The translations under genes and the position numbers were made by a program. From Eleginops maclovinus (taxonomy: Eukaryota; Chordata; Actinopteri; Perciformes; Eleginopidae): a stretch of 64,000 bases of DNA. The stretch covers positions 3,839,453 through 3,903,452 of the forward strand of contig NC_086370.1 of the NCBI RefSeq assembly GCF_036324505.1, given 5' to 3'. The number at the start of each line of letters is the position of its first letter. Position 1 is the stretch's first letter. The notes below the pieces were generated by a model that was not told where the DNA came from, did not search any database, and saw nothing but the letters and a program-made list of their open reading frames with translations. Below, piece by piece: positions 29,563 to 40,963 of the stretch.

Positions 29563-30584
29563 AACAACTACTTTTCCTATATCACTACCAGCAGGTTGAC
29601 ATCTTCTGACTGAGGTATCTCAACACCTACAGTATGACATAGTTTGGCATGATTTTTGTACACATGTTCAGGTCCCCTTCATGATGAATGAAATTGACTT
29701 TGGTGATCTTTTGACATATGTATAGAGCCACAATGAAGTGGTGATTCAATTTTGTCCCATATATGACTTTTTATGACTACTGGAAATTCCCATCAGACTC
29801 AGTTGTGCCTGCTCAGCTATTGGTAGCAACCAAGCTGAACATTAGCATCTGAGTAATGTCATTTTGAGCATGTCAGCATGCTGATAGGCAGTTAGCTCAA
29901 AGCAAACTGTGTCTGTACAGAGATGCTATCAAGGCCACTGACCATGTATATGGATGAGTTACCTTACTTCACCTGTTCATTTGTGGAACATATTTTGGAA
30001 GCCTCGTATACGGCATTTTGGATGTAAGGATCTAGTTTTTTAGAATTAAAAGTGATACAAGAGGGTGGAGCAAATTACAACTGAACACTGAAGAGACATT
30101 TTTGGTTAAAAAAAACCCACTAAGCTAAGAGCCAGGAAACGGTAGAGACCAAAACAGCCAAAATATATCAGAAATATGACTTTGTAACGGACTGCCAGTC
30201 TCCAGATTGATGGAGCTAGTGACGCATATATTTTAATCAATGACTCAGAAAATGTACAGTTTAAAGTATTATTGGGAAAGGATTAGAGGTTTTGAAGCAA
30301 AAGAGCACTAAATTAAAATGTTGGATTACTGTATCAGCTAACACCCTGTTAATGTTCACTCAACACATCACAATAACAGCCATCAAATTAGCTGGCACCG
30401 CTCCATGTCAACCTTCTGAGCTGCTGTGAGCGAGAAATAGATCTTCAGCGTGCCAGAAGGAGTTCAAACACCATCAGAAAATACAAGTGATGCACAGACG
30501 TGATGGTGACACATGGAGCTTATACTGTACACTTTCTTTAATCTTTCTCTCCTTGATAGGCTGCCTTCATTTTCTCTACCTGAA
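29563..30584. other. Non-coding stretch, nothing recognised
   Basis: No supported gene or repeat. Short words such as GTTAGCTCAAAGC and CTAAGCTAAGAGCC resemble fragments of older repeats but are too short to assign. Confidence 0.3.
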
Positions 30585-31059
30585 TACATTTACTCAAGTC
30601 CTGTACTTGAGTACAATGCTGAGATACTTGTACTTCACTTAAGTATTTCCATTTTATGCTACTTTGTACTTCTACTCCTCAACAACTCAGAGGTAAACGG
30701 TGTACTTTTGCTCCACTACATTTATTTAAAACCTTTAGTTACTTTACAGATTTTGATTAATGATGTGAAATATAATCAACCCTTAAATCAGACTTTAGTT
30801 ACAGCTGGAGTAAATTCACAAGCTACCCTGTGGTAAATACAATAATTTAAAGGTGTTCCACTTTTACAAGCTGTGAAAAACACATGAATACCTCAATGAT
30901 TATAATGGTAACATTTCATATTGGCATGGGCCCCTCTGCAGAATGACTACATTTTACTGTTGGTACTTTAAGTATATTTTGATGTTAATCCTTCTGTACT
31001 TTTATAAGTATTCCTACACTTTTACTTAAGTACAATATCTGAGTAGCCTACCACCTCTG
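30585..31059 (-). mobile_element. MITE with TACTTAAGTA repeats (hAT-like), nearly complete
   Basis: Read on the minus strand from 31,059 it begins CAGAGGTGGTAGGCTACTCA and continues through TTACTTAAGTAAAAGT-like words. The plus-strand left part has ACTCAAGTCCTGTACTTGAG and CTTGTACTTCACTTAAGTAT. This matches a common teleost MITE in which ACTT(A/G)AGTA words recur; the far end (expected TTACTTTCCACC-type) is missing. A second partial copy lies at about 48,300-48,510. Confidence 0.65.
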
Positions 31060-31769
31060 GAGATGCAGTAACATTAAACTGCTTCCCCTTCTTTTGAATG
31101 TAAGTGTTAAACCTGCATTAACTGATTATTTGATTACTCGGGTTATATCACAACAAGGCTGAAAAACATTTTGTCTCGAGTTTTGGGGTGATTGGTTGAG
31201 ACATGAAGAAGAATGATGTGAGTCCCCACGATTCAATTGGCATTATTCAGAAACAGAGGCAGCCCAGCATTACAGAACAACACTCTGAATGTCGTCCTCA
31301 CATGATGACTGATGTCAGCGCTGGTACGCTCTAAAGCACGATACTAATTGCTGATGTATAAATATTCCCAAACGTTTTTTTTCCACCAGATGAAAAAGGA
31401 CATTAGGACTTTCTATTTCCTCTGCACTTTGAAACCCATCATTAATTGATAGGATGTCATCATTTTGTCAAGGTTTCAGTGTTAATATTTCATCCCGGAA
31501 GGCAGAAAATTATGAATCTTGATGAAAAGCCCCCGTGTTGTTGGGTGACTCACACGAACAACTAAAAATAAATCCAAATGTCAGTGACAGATTTTCGTCC
31601 AGAATAGGTTATAAATTAAAATTCTTGCTAAATTAGGCTGTACAATAATTAGTCATGTGACACCATATGAATATTCTCTTTACCTGTTGGGAGGGGGAAT
31701 CCCTTTTGCACAGTATTCTACTGCAATGATGTTGAATATTCCAATCCATTAACAGACTTTAAGTATATA
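31060..31769. other. Non-coding stretch, nothing recognised
   Basis: No supported exon or repeat. AT-rich with a T8 run at 31,375-31,382. Confidence 0.3.
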
Positions 31770-32883
31770 TACCCGGCCCGGCCAGAGAAAAGGTCACCAC
31801 CTGGATTTAACTAAGCAAATAAGTAAGAGCCTCCCATTGGATAATAACTGCATGGGGGATTATGTTTCAGCTGGCAACACGTTATTTAACCCTAACTGAT
31901 GCAGTGAGTAGCTTCTCCTTTGTTAAACAGTCATGTGGAAAGACATATCCTGTGGTCGTGGAAAAGATGTTAATCTGTTTCAGAAGGGTCAAATTATTGG
32001 CATGCATCCAGCAGAGAAAACATCTAAGGAGATTGCTGAAACTACTAAAATGGGGTTAAGAACTGTCCAACGCATTATTAAAAACTGGAAGGACAGTGGG
32101 AAACATCATCTTCCAGGAAGGAATGTGGTCGGAAAAAAATCTTGAATGATTGTGATCGGCAATCACTGAAGCGTTTGGTGAAATCAAATGGTAGAAAAAC
32201 CACAGTAGAAGTCACGGCTATGATTAATAGTGAAAGGAAGAGCATTTCCACACGCACAATGTGAAGGGAACTCAAGGGATTGGGACTAAACAGCTGTGTA
32301 GCCGTAAGAAAACCACTTGTCAGTGAGGCTAATCGGAAAAAACGACTTCAATTTGCTAGGGAGCGTAAAGATTGGACTCTGGAACAATGGAAGAAGGTCA
32401 TGATTCCAGATTTACATGATGCACCCATCATGCCTAGTGCCTACTGCACAAGCCTGGGGGAGCGGTGCTATGATCTGGGGTTGCTGCAGTTGGTCTGGTC
32501 TAGGTTCAGCAACGTGCCCAAAGAATGAGGTCAGCTGACTCCCTGAATATACTGAAGGACCAGGTTATTCCATCAATGGATTTTTTCTTCCCTGATGGCT
32601 CGGGCATGTTCCAACATGACAATGCCAGGATCCATCGGGCTCAATTTTCACACATGGATTGGCCCCCACAGAGCCCAGACCTGAACCTGATAGAGAATCT
32701 TTGGGATGTGCTGGAGAAGACTTTGCGCAGTGGTCTGAATCTCCGGTCATCAAAACAAGACAGAAATAAATGTTGTGACATTGCAGAAGCTTGTGGAAAC
32801 GATGCCACAGCGAATGCGGGCAGTTATCAAAGATAAAGGCGGTCCAACAAATATTAGAGTGTGACCTTTTTTTTGGAGGGGCA

Positions 32884-32888
<5 letters not shown>
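31770..32888 (+). mobile_element. Tc1-3, degenerate Tc1-like transposon
   Basis: The left end CCCGGCCCGGCCAGAGAAAA with AAGGTCACCACC is an eroded partner of the right end GTGTGACCTTTTTTTTGGAG with GGGGCAGTG. Between them lies a broken plus-strand transposase. The right flank is an expanded (TA)n tract, so the usual TA duplication cannot be read. About 1.1 kb, shorter than a full 1.6-kb relative because of internal deletions. Confidence 0.75.
31933..32836 (+). pseudogene. Tc1-3 transposase remnant
   Basis: Readable parts in order: DVNLFQKGQIIGMHPAEKTS, TKMGLRTVQRIIKNWK (helix-turn-helix), VKSNGRKTTVEVTAM, a TGA, RKPLVSEANRKKRLQFARER, LEQWKKVM, a deletion that removes the WSDES segment with the first Asp, [32 protein letters not shown] (second Asp), a deletion, [20 protein letters not shown] (catalytic Glu). 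Several frameshifts. Clearly dead. Confidence 0.85.

Positions 32889-32954
<66 letters not shown>
32887..32954. repeat. (TA)n microsatellite, about 34 units
   Basis: An uninterrupted TA run follows the right end of Tc1-3, then a short CACACACACATACATACATA transition. It probably grew from the TA target-site duplication (inference). Confidence 0.95.
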
Positions 32955-32964
<10 letters not shown>

Positions 32965-32984
32965 TACATACATATATAAACATT

Positions 32985-33138
32985 ATGATTTTTTTTATTT
33001 TTATTGTGTTCTATAAACTATTGACAACATTTCTCTGTGTTGAAATTCAACAGACACTGAGTACTGGGTGCCATACAGGTAGAGATAAAGATTTAAGAAC
33101 AATGTGGAGTGGTCTCTTAATTTTTTCTGGGGCTGTAT
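32985..33138. mobile_element. Separate Tc1-type terminal fragment
   Basis: Ends with GTGGTCTCTTAATTTTTTCT followed by GGGGCTGTA. This is the complement of a common fish Tc1 terminus (TACAG-CC-GAAAAAATTAAGAGACCAC). Upstream, TTCTATAAACTATTGACAAC followed by ATTTCTC is internal sequence of the same family. No transposase coding remains. Confidence 0.55.
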
Positions 33139-34046
33139 ATCACAGTTATAGTCCTTAATAAATGTGTCATCAATTTGATTATAATCAAGTCACAGCAACA
33201 TTTTCAGATGGAAAAAGTACATCTTTGAATCCATCACTCTGTGGACTTCGTGTTTGTGGCTCACTTTGATGGATTCCCTGGCGTATCTGCTCAGGCTTTC
33301 TGACAACCAGCAATCTCGCTTTTATCAGGTAGGCAAGTTGAAATACCATTTCATTAATAGCGTAGATAAGTAGAAGAGTGAAGGATCAAAACAGAAAATA
33401 GAGGATGGAAAATGAGCAGACAGTGGTTGTCAATCTCAGTCATAACTCAAAGCTGTGTCACAGCATTAGCAGCATGCTAAGGGTTATGTTATGATTTCTG
33501 ATTCAAAGGTACAGCAGATGCCATATGTTGTTCTTTAACACATGCCCTAAGCGTTGGACATCTTGATCAAATCGTATGTTTAAATCTATAGGTCTACTCA
33601 ATAGAGTGATGCAAGAAAGGTTCCTTAACTCTAAAAAAAAGTTAGCGATATATAACTTCCTGGCCCAATGCTTCTTTTAATCATATTTTTGGTCAGACAG
33701 CCCAAATGAGGTCTGTGGTTAACACAAGCTGAAGAAATGTAAACATTTCAAGATATTAAACACATCAATAAACACGCCATTGGTGAACCTGAAGCTTTAT
33801 ATGTCTTAAAATACTTACAAACGCTTCATTACAGAATTAAATAATCAATCAGATAGTCAACAGATGATTTGACAAGTCGTGGATGCTTGACCCCTGCAGC
33901 TGGAGAGGGATACAGATCATGATCTCTGACAGACAGCCATGAGTGAGTGAGTCATTCACAAAGCTAGAACAAAACCAAGACAGATGGCAAGGGTGCAGAA
34001 GATGGCATGACATGAGCCAAAATGGTCAACCAGAGTGTTCAGGCCC
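33139..34046. other. Non-coding stretch, nothing recognised
   Basis: No supported gene. Sequence composition is ordinary for the window. Confidence 0.3.
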
Positions 34047-34203
34047 TGGCCGTGGCGTAACTATCTGGGGCACCTGCACCGTATGCCGGCGACCCGGGTT
34101 CGATTTCCGACCCGTGGTCCTTTCCGGATCCCACCTCCCACTTTCCTGTCACTCTCCTATCCGATTAAAGGCAAAAAGCCCCAAAAAATAACTTTAAAAA
34201 AAA
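34047..34203 (+). mobile_element. tRNA-derived SINE
   Basis: Starts GGCCGTGGCGTAACTATCTG (degenerate A box region), has the B box GGGTTCGATTTC at about 34,096-34,107, the body CCCACTTTCCTGTCACTCTC and tail GGCAAAAAGCCCCAAAAAAT. This layout (tRNA head and ATTAAAGGCAAAAAGCCC tail) is a common perch-like fish SINE, from memory. Confidence 0.75.
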
Positions 34204-34564
34204 CAAAGAGTTCAATTATAAATTAGAAGAATCCATTGATGTAGGTAACTGATGCTTTATACTAGAATATGTTTTGAATAAAAAATAAATAGAAAAAGCC
34301 GAAATCAGATCTTTTTCAAAGGGTTTCATTTATTTCGTTTTAAAAGGTGTTTATGACTCAGATTGCTTATAATAAGTGGAAATATGAAGGTTATATTTTT
34401 TATTACCAACTTAACTTTGTTAAGAAATGTTCTCAACTCTAATTGACTGAATATATTTGAGAAGCGGGTTTATTAACTCACAAATACAACTGTAATATAC
34501 ATATATATATTTAAGAAGTACAACTCAGACAAGCACAAGTTTCATGTGTGGGTCATATTCCATT

Positions 34565-34645
34565 CCATTTCTTTAATTTACTGAGGGCCGATTCAAAATG
34601 GACCCCAGGCCGTATTTAGCCCCCAAGTCGTAGTTTGGACACCCT
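34565..34645. mobile_element. Decayed hAT terminus, related to the element at 46.1 kb
   Basis: GGCCGTATTTAGCCCCCAAG, followed by TAGTTTGGACACCC, resembles the right terminus of the hAT at 46,119-47,225 (GATTTGGCCCGCGGGCCTTG, AGTTTGACACC). Left end not recognisable. Confidence 0.45.
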
Positions 34646-36072
34646 TGCTCTAAGATAAGGGAGTGGACACCAAACACACACACTCAAACACTCATTGATC
34701 AACACTACAGTAGAACCGGTCAAAATATGGTTAGTTGGTCAAAGTTTTAACAGTCCAACGTTTTTCAGAGATCAAGCTTTCACATGGAAAACTATACGTG
34801 GCATTAAAGGTGCCATATTTGATCATGTTTCAGGGGGATGTGTAACCTTAGCCGTGTTCTATTCTTGGTAAGTAACGTGTGAAGAATGAATAGATGTATG
34901 AAGTGACTAAGGAACATTGTGACCTGGGTGCATTTGTACAAATCAAATTAGGGTGGTTCCTCTCCTGCCAATGTGACTGTGATCTGATTCTGCAGAAACA
35001 AAGACCACTGATTAATCTGACCTTCAACAGTAGTGAAGAAATGGAACCAAGGAAGCTATAATGTCTTCACCATTACCTCATTCTCCAACCGCTCATCCAC
35101 TGGAATGTTTTTGAAGAATCAACTAAATGTAATATAGTAATTTGATTTGGCACAGTATGCTCTCTCCATCATTTCAAGAGGAAATCGTGAACTCATTATT
35201 ATGAGCGAGTTTTGGAAATGATTGCATCCCCAATGAACTGCTTTGCTTTGCCAGGATCCCATACATATCTGAGTCAAAATGTAAATATAAACAGGAAATC
35301 TTGCACCTTGCCCTCAGACGGAGGGTTGCTCACGGTCTATATTAGATTGAGGGTGCAGGGTGCTCCTTAGTCTGGCTTCTCCGTCTCCATCTGTTGGGTG
35401 CAATCTCCATTTCAGGGAGTACATTTCCTAAGTGTGTGATTACACGTAGTGCTAAAGTTAAATGAGCAACCTCCGTCCTTGAATTGATAATGCCTCCGGC
35501 TGTGTGAATTAATTTTTCACGCCAAAACACACTGGACTGTGCTTTTTTTGTTTGACAGTGGTCTAACATCCAGAAGTGCTGTCATTTAACACTTCATGAT
35601 AACCATGTTAATGCACTCCCATTTGGGTAATATAGTTGCTTGTTTGAAGATAATTGATATAATTATGGGGGTCATTGTGGAGGAAAGGTAAGCAGCTGGG
35701 CTAATAATTGAATGACTGGAGGGTCAATCATGTCAGCTTTCTTCTCTTTTATTTAAAGTAACACATGAAACGCTCTTGAACATGGTTTACTTCTGTTCAA
35801 TAAGTAGAAAGTAGGTCACAGCTAAAAACAGTGGACTTTCTAACTCAGTTGCTCAGTCCTTTCGTCATTAGTTGGATCAATTCCCACTGGATAGTTCAAA
35901 TTATTAAAAAATGATTGGAAAATCTAACAGGATTAGCCAGGAGTAACACAGAATATCTTGAGTGTGGTAAATGTACTTTAACCCGGCTGCACCAGGATAT
36001 ATCTGTCACCAAAGCTTCCATTGATGGCTTCTGGACTGTTTGGGCCAACAACGATCAAATCGAGAGCTTCAT
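34646..36072. other. Unassigned; open plus-strand segment just before the minisatellite
   Basis: No named repeat or gene. From about 35,985 to 36,072 the plus strand reads DISVTKASIDGFWTVWANND followed by QIESFIRGL and the minus strand reads ALDLIVVGPNSPEAINGSFG. Both are protein-like and both run into the minisatellite frames, so coding here cannot be decided. A possible acceptor GGCTGCACCAG/GATATA lies at 35,995. Confidence 0.25.
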
Positions 36073-37306
36073 CAGGGGGCTGAGTCTTCATCATTTCTTC
36101 CTCATGAGCCTGAGTCTTCATCATGTCTTCACCATGAGCCTGAGTCTTCATCATGTCTTCATCATAAGCCTGAGTCTTCATCATGTCTTCACCATAAGCC
36201 TGAGTCTTCATCATGTCTTCACCATAAGCCTGAGTCTTCATCATGTCTTCATCATGTCTTCACCATAAGCCTGAGTCTTCATCATGTCTTCATCATGAGC
36301 CTGAGACTTCATCATGTCTTCATCATAAGCCTGAGTCTTCATCATGTCTTCATCATAAGCCTGAGTCTTCATCATGTCTTCATCATGAGCCTGAGTCTTC
36401 ATCATGTCTTCATCATAAGCCTGAGTCTTCATCATGTCTTCATCATGAGCCTGAGTTTTCATCATGTCTTCATCATAAGCCTGAGTCTTCATCATGTCTT
36501 CATCATAAGCCTGAGTCTTCATCATGTCTTCATCATGAGCCTGAGTTTTCATCATGTCTTCATCATAAGCCTGAGTCTTCATCATGTCTTCATCATGAGC
36601 CTGAGTTTTCATCATGTCTTCATCATAAGCCTGAGTCTTCATCATGTCTTCATCATGAGCCTGAGTTTTCATCATGTCTTCATCATAAGCCTGAGTCTTC
36701 ATCATGTCTTCATCATAAGCCTGAGTCTTCATCATGTCTTCATCATAAGCCTGAGTCTTCATCATGTCTTCATCATGAGCCTGAGTTTTCATCATGTCTT
36801 CATCATAAGCCTGAGTCTTCATCATGTCTTCACCATAAGCCTGAGTCTTCATCATGTCTTCATCATAAGCCTGAGTCTTCATCATGTCTTCATCATAAGC
36901 CTGAGTCTTCATCATGTCTTCATCATGAGCCTGAGTTTTCATCATGTCTTCATCATAAGCCTGAGTCTTCATCATGTCTTCACCATAAGCCTGAGTCTTC
37001 ATCATGTCTTCACCATAAGCCTGAGTCTTCATCATGTCTTCACCATAAGCCTGAGTTTTCATCATGTCTTCATCATAAGCCTGAGTCTTCATCATGTCTT
37101 CACCATAAGCCTGAGTCTTCATCATGTCTTCATCATAAGCCTGAGTCTTCCTCATGTCTTCACCATAAGCCTGAGTCTTCATCATGTCTTCATCATAAGC
37201 CTGAGTCTTCATCATGTCTTCACCATGAGCCTGAGTCTTCCTCATGTCTTCACCATGAGCCTGAGTCTTCATCATGTCTTCATCATGAGCCTGAGTCTTC
37301 ATCACG
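36073..37306. repeat. 30-bp minisatellite, about 41 units
   Basis: The unit is 30 bp, CTGAGTCTTCATCATGTCTT followed by CATCATAAGC. Variants at three positions recur: TCATAAGC versus TCATGAGC, CATCAT versus CACCAT, and GAGTCTTC versus GAGTTTTC. From about 36,290 the array is strictly periodic. Near 36,241-36,255 a partial extra unit shifts the phase. GAGC followed by GAGTTTTC forms a linked variant pair that recurs, giving higher-order spacing of 60-120 bp. Because 30 is divisible by three and the unit lacks stops, two plus-strand frames and one minus-strand frame stay open for 350-430 codons. Confidence 0.95.
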
Positions 37307-37517
37307 TCTTGTATTCCGGCTAATGTCAGGGAACGTTTAAAAACATGTCGTCTAGTTCAATCCTTCCTGTTCCTCTAAAATGTATTTGCTGTTGCAAATG
37401 ACTCATTTATAGATATCATTGAAGGAGACAGCGTTGTGAAAACATGTACACATTAGTGAGCATGCGCATGCACAGGTTGCATGTATACACACAAAGACAC
37501 ACACTCTACCGTTGCAG

Positions 37518-37620
37518 CACCTGCTCCAGGGGCGATGCAGTCTCATCAATCATGCTGCCTTGCTTCAATACTACAACCGAGGAGGGCGACACTTGACAGA
37601 ACTGACAGCCATCACACTAG
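37518..37620 (+). other. Candidate coding exon of an unidentified plus-strand gene
   Basis: A 103-bp block bounded by CTACCGTTGCAG and ACACTAG/GTACAAG. In phase 0 it encodes HLLQGRCSLINHAALLQYYN followed by RGGRHLTELTAITLG without a stop and ends in phase 1. Codon content and the LL-Q/LTEL pattern look protein-like rather than repeat-derived. I do not recognise the protein. It could instead be a chance open segment; the splice sites are good but not decisive. Confidence 0.4.
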
Positions 37621-37944
37621 GTACAAGAAAAACAAATGAAGTGCGGAGTGTATTGGTGAACAGTATATGTCATTTTGGCCACCTTAACTACAATTTCAAT
37701 TGAATTAAGTCAGAGTTGTGCAGCAACGAGTCCTAAAACCCAGAAATTAGTCAGCATTTTACAACTTCTATTTCCCTTATCTTAAAGTCCATGGTTTTTT
37801 AAATGTGCTTTTGATTAGACACCTGAAATAAGGTCTGAAATACAAGCTGAGGACATTTAAACAGTTCTACAACATAGCATCTGTCAGTAGTCACTTGTAA
37901 GCTGTTGCAAACAACTAACTAAATGAGACTACTAAAATCATTAG

Positions 37945-38110
37945 CTGCTTTTAGCTTAGCGGTGGCCAAGAGCAGCCATGCGACCATGATGTGATGATGT
38001 TTGTTTATATGTAATGTTTTTTTTTTCTTCTGGCAATGGCATTTACGCTTCAAAGTGGTGCTGAAATGTTGGGATCATCCTGCTAAAAACAAAATCTGAA
38101 TCTAATATCA
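37945..38110 (+). repeat. Dispersed repeat family R1, copy 3
   Basis: Shares GCTTTTAGCTTAGCGGTGGC, GCAGCCATGCGACC, CTGGCAATGGCATTTACGCT and ATCATCCTGCT with the copies at 27.1 and 50.4 kb, in the same orientation. Confidence 0.5.
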
Positions 38111-38269
38111 TAAATGTTTGTTTGCCACAGATCTTATTTTTTCTGCTAAATTCCCGAAACATCTATGGAAAATTCCCATTGCCTTTTGTCCAGTTATCCC
38201 TAGTGATACTTACTTTCTGTTCAACATGTAAAAATATGCCATGTTTTGGCTTTCAGATGTGAAGACTTA

Positions 38270-38465
38270 ACGTCAACATGACCGTGATCCCAGGGATCGT
38301 TGTTGACGTTGTTACCTTCGGGCGACCGTGGCTGTGGGGTTGTCCCTCATTCTGAAGGCATAGCTGACTGTGTGTGAATGTTATGCTGACTTATATATGT
38401 AAAGTGCTTTGAGGAGTCATAAAGACAGAAATAAGCTCTAAATAAATAAAGTCCATTTACCGTTA
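38270..38465 (+). mobile_element. Retroposon 3' tail
   Basis: GACTGTGTGTGAATGTTATG, then ATGTAAAGTGCTTTGAGGAG and AAATAAATAAAGTCCATTTA form the characteristic 3' end shared by several fish LINE/SINE families (GCGCTATATAAAT-GTCCATTTACC). Only the tail region and about 100 bases upstream are recognisable. Confidence 0.6.
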
Positions 38466-38689
38466 GAAAAAAAAAGATACATGCTAGTCTTTGTCTCACT
38501 AACAGCATGGACAACATGTTTACATCGTGAAGTTTGGTACAACTGAATAAACATTTATCCTTTGTGAACACGAACATGACACTTTGAGCCTGGCTAATGA
38601 AGCAATACGTCTTGCATTAAGGAAGGATATAACATGAATCAGTTTGATTGGTCCTTTAATTAGAGCGTGGTTGCGGTGGAATTGTCAGT

Positions 38690-39490
38690 ATATCTTAGGA
38701 AGGTTCCTAACTGAGTGAAATGACCCGGAAGTACCTCAGTGGAAGCCATGATAAGAGCTGTTTGAATTCTCTAGATGATAGGAAAGGAGCTCTGAAACTT
38801 CCTCTACAACCCCTTTTAGCTTAGGAAACACTGGACCTTCCTTTACGAGAGGGAAAGGAGAAAATGCTGTCCCACAATGCCTTGCGGCCGCAACTTTACC
38901 TATGGCACAACATTCAGCCGTTCACGGGAAACAACGGATCGTGACGAGAAATGCGTATCGTTACGGTGCTTATTAAGCAGTTTAAAATGTATGCCGAAAC
39001 TTGCCAAAGTGCTGTGTTTTGAACGTTCAGCTCTGTATTAATCAAAAGGAGAAATATGAACATTATTTTTTAACTGAAAAGATCAAATAAAGTCCACATT
39101 TCACAGTGTTTGTCAGAAGCATAAGTTTCACTTTCCTTTTTTATTTCCGCACAATTCCAACCTAATGAAGAATATGTTTCACTGTTGCCCACGTTCCTAA
39201 AGCATCAACAACACCATCAGAGCACGGTGCAGAGTAGATGCACTTTCAGTAGTCCGCTTTATAGAAACTGTAGCTTTGCACGTTAATAACGTCCGCTGGC
39301 GCATCATCAACACGTGGGATAGTGTAAGTGCAGTCGGATTCTCTTGAAGCCCGGTCGTCTTTTCCTAAGACTTTTTGAATTCTCCTATCCTCTTTTCCTT
39401 AACCCCGTGATGTTTGACGTAAAGGTCAAGGAATAGTAGATTGGATTTAGACGATAGGAGCTGATTTTTTGACAATTTGACCGTACCCCA
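38690..39490. mobile_element. Dispersed teleost repeat of about 0.8 kb, unnamed
   Basis: Contains AATGACCCGGAAGTACCTCA, GCTGTCCCACAATGCCTTGC, TAACCCCGTGATGTTTGACG and GTCAAGGAATAGTAGATTGG, which I recognise as a recurrent teleost repeat without coding capacity, though I cannot name it. Sequence GATGATAGGAAAGGAG near the left and GGATAGGAGAATTC (complement) near the right hint at inverted ends. Boundaries approximate. Confidence 0.45.
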
Positions 39491-39856
39491 TGTGATATTT
39501 CCCCAATGGTCGGTCACTGCTGTACCCCTGCTCAAGTCCTAAAGGTAAAATAGTGACAACCTAAGATAATGCTGTGTGTGTGATGACAACTTCCTTTCCC
39601 TCCCTATATTGCCATCTCTGCTTTAGTCTGCTCAGGTTTCTGCAGGGAGGGGGTGAGAGGGAAAGGGTGAGCTGTAAGGGCATGCCACATTTAGCCATCA
39701 CCTTACTCTAGTTATTAATAATGTATAATCAGCAGATGTATGTTCCTTGAGTGATTGACAGCCTGCTTGATGGGTCTTGAGATTGCGGAGATTTGCATAA
39801 AAATGTAGCAAGGCAACTCCATCTTGTATTTAGTAGCAACCCGTTGCTCCTTTCAG

Positions 39857-39950
39857 GTCCAGGTGGAGTTAAAGGCCATGACACTGCAGGTCCTCTATAG
39901 CCAATATCAGGCCCTTCGAGGCATGGTTGCCCCGGTTTTTGCAGTGTGTG
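39857..39950 (+). other. Candidate coding exon of an unidentified plus-strand gene
   Basis: A 94-bp block between TTGCTCCTTTCAG and GTGTGTG/GTGAGC. In phase 0 it reads VQVELKAMTLQVLYSQYQAL followed by RGMVAPVFAVC and ends in phase 1. Both splice sites are strong and the peptide has a helical, hydrophobic pattern. It is not directly phase-compatible with the candidate exon ending at 37,620, so at least one exon would lie between if they belong together. Gene not recognised. Confidence 0.4.
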
Positions 39951-40354
39951 GTGAGCAAAGGTTGGCATGAAAAGCGGTTAATGTACTGTACGTATGTAAC
40001 AATGGTTTCCTTCTCTAAAGTCTCGTAGTTTCCCTTTTTGAATATGCTAAACATCACCATCTGCTAGTAATGAAGAGTATTTCCTCTCGGACTGGAGCAC
40101 AATATGTGCCAGTTGGCCGTTTCCAGACTTTGCGGTTTGTTCAAGTGCCTGAAATCTCTTACTGCACAATCTACTCACAATATTAACCCACTTCCATGAA
40201 ACAGCCAGTAAAAAATAAGATGTGCCAAAGTTAACGGAAACCCTTATTTTAAAATCAATACTGTATTCACGAGGAATCATTGAAGTAACAACAAAGTCCA
40301 AAGGGTGTCAATACGTTTAATTGGAACAGCTTTTGATCAATGACAAAGGTGAGT

Positions 40355-40963
40355 TTAAAGAGGTATTATAAACAAGTTGTGCTTGGTGTTACTGCCTTTT
40401 GAATTTTAATGCATTCCCTTCCATACAGTGAGGTTTCTGAACTAGCTCAGCCTCCGTACAGAAAGGTATGCAACACTTGGTGAGAGATGGTGAATACTAT
40501 GTTGAGTAATTTGTGTAATATCTGTGGTACACAAAGTGAATGACCAGAAGAAATGAGTAAAAAAAAGATCTATAGGTTTGTGTGCATGTAAATGGTCGGC
40601 AAAAGGCTAAAACCCTGTATTCCCTCCAGAGGGAGTTTCTCTCTTCCGGAACATAGTGACATCACTATGTTACTCTTGTGCTACTTTTGGCTAATGCTCC
40701 AAAACATTGTACATCGAGGATCGGCTAAGGGAGGAGACCTTTTCGACACATCTCTAAGCGATTGCCCAATCACAACAGAGCCGGCCAGCTAACCAATCAG
40801 AGCAGAAAGGGCCCTGGTTTCAGACAGAGGGTGAAAAGAGCAGCACAGGCAGTATGAAAAAAAATACAGAGCTTTTTGAACATTAAAGCATGGAGACATG
40901 TCCCAGTAGAGACACTACATACTAATATGAACCTGAAAATGAGCAGAATACGTCCGCTATAAA
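40355..40963. mobile_element. TTAA-type MITE with internal insertion
   Basis: The left end TTTAAAGAGGTATTATAAAC and right end ATGAGCAGAATACGTCC are eroded forms of AAAGGGGCCCTATTATGC and its mirror. Inside, TCTATAGGTTTGTGTGCATG, CCCTCCAGAGGGAGTTTCTC, CCAGCTAACCAATCAGAGCA and TTTTTGAACATTAAAGCATG are the standard blocks of this family. The gap between the left end and the first block is about 200 bases longer than in the copy at 45.9 kb, suggesting an insertion. Confidence 0.65.

Noticed and set aside
32565..32983. Tyrosine/isoleucine-rich frames
   Set aside because: Translations of the (TA)n tract next to Tc1-3.
36073..37306. CRISPR array (30-bp periodic repeats)
   Set aside because: There are no unique spacers, the repeats are contiguous, and the surrounding sequence is vertebrate.
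36040..37340. Three long open frames (427, 365 and 354 codons) as protein-coding genes
   Set aside because: They are translations of the 30-bp tandem array, overlap each other on both strands, and have no independent start, splice or homology support. Kept as a repeat with an open question.
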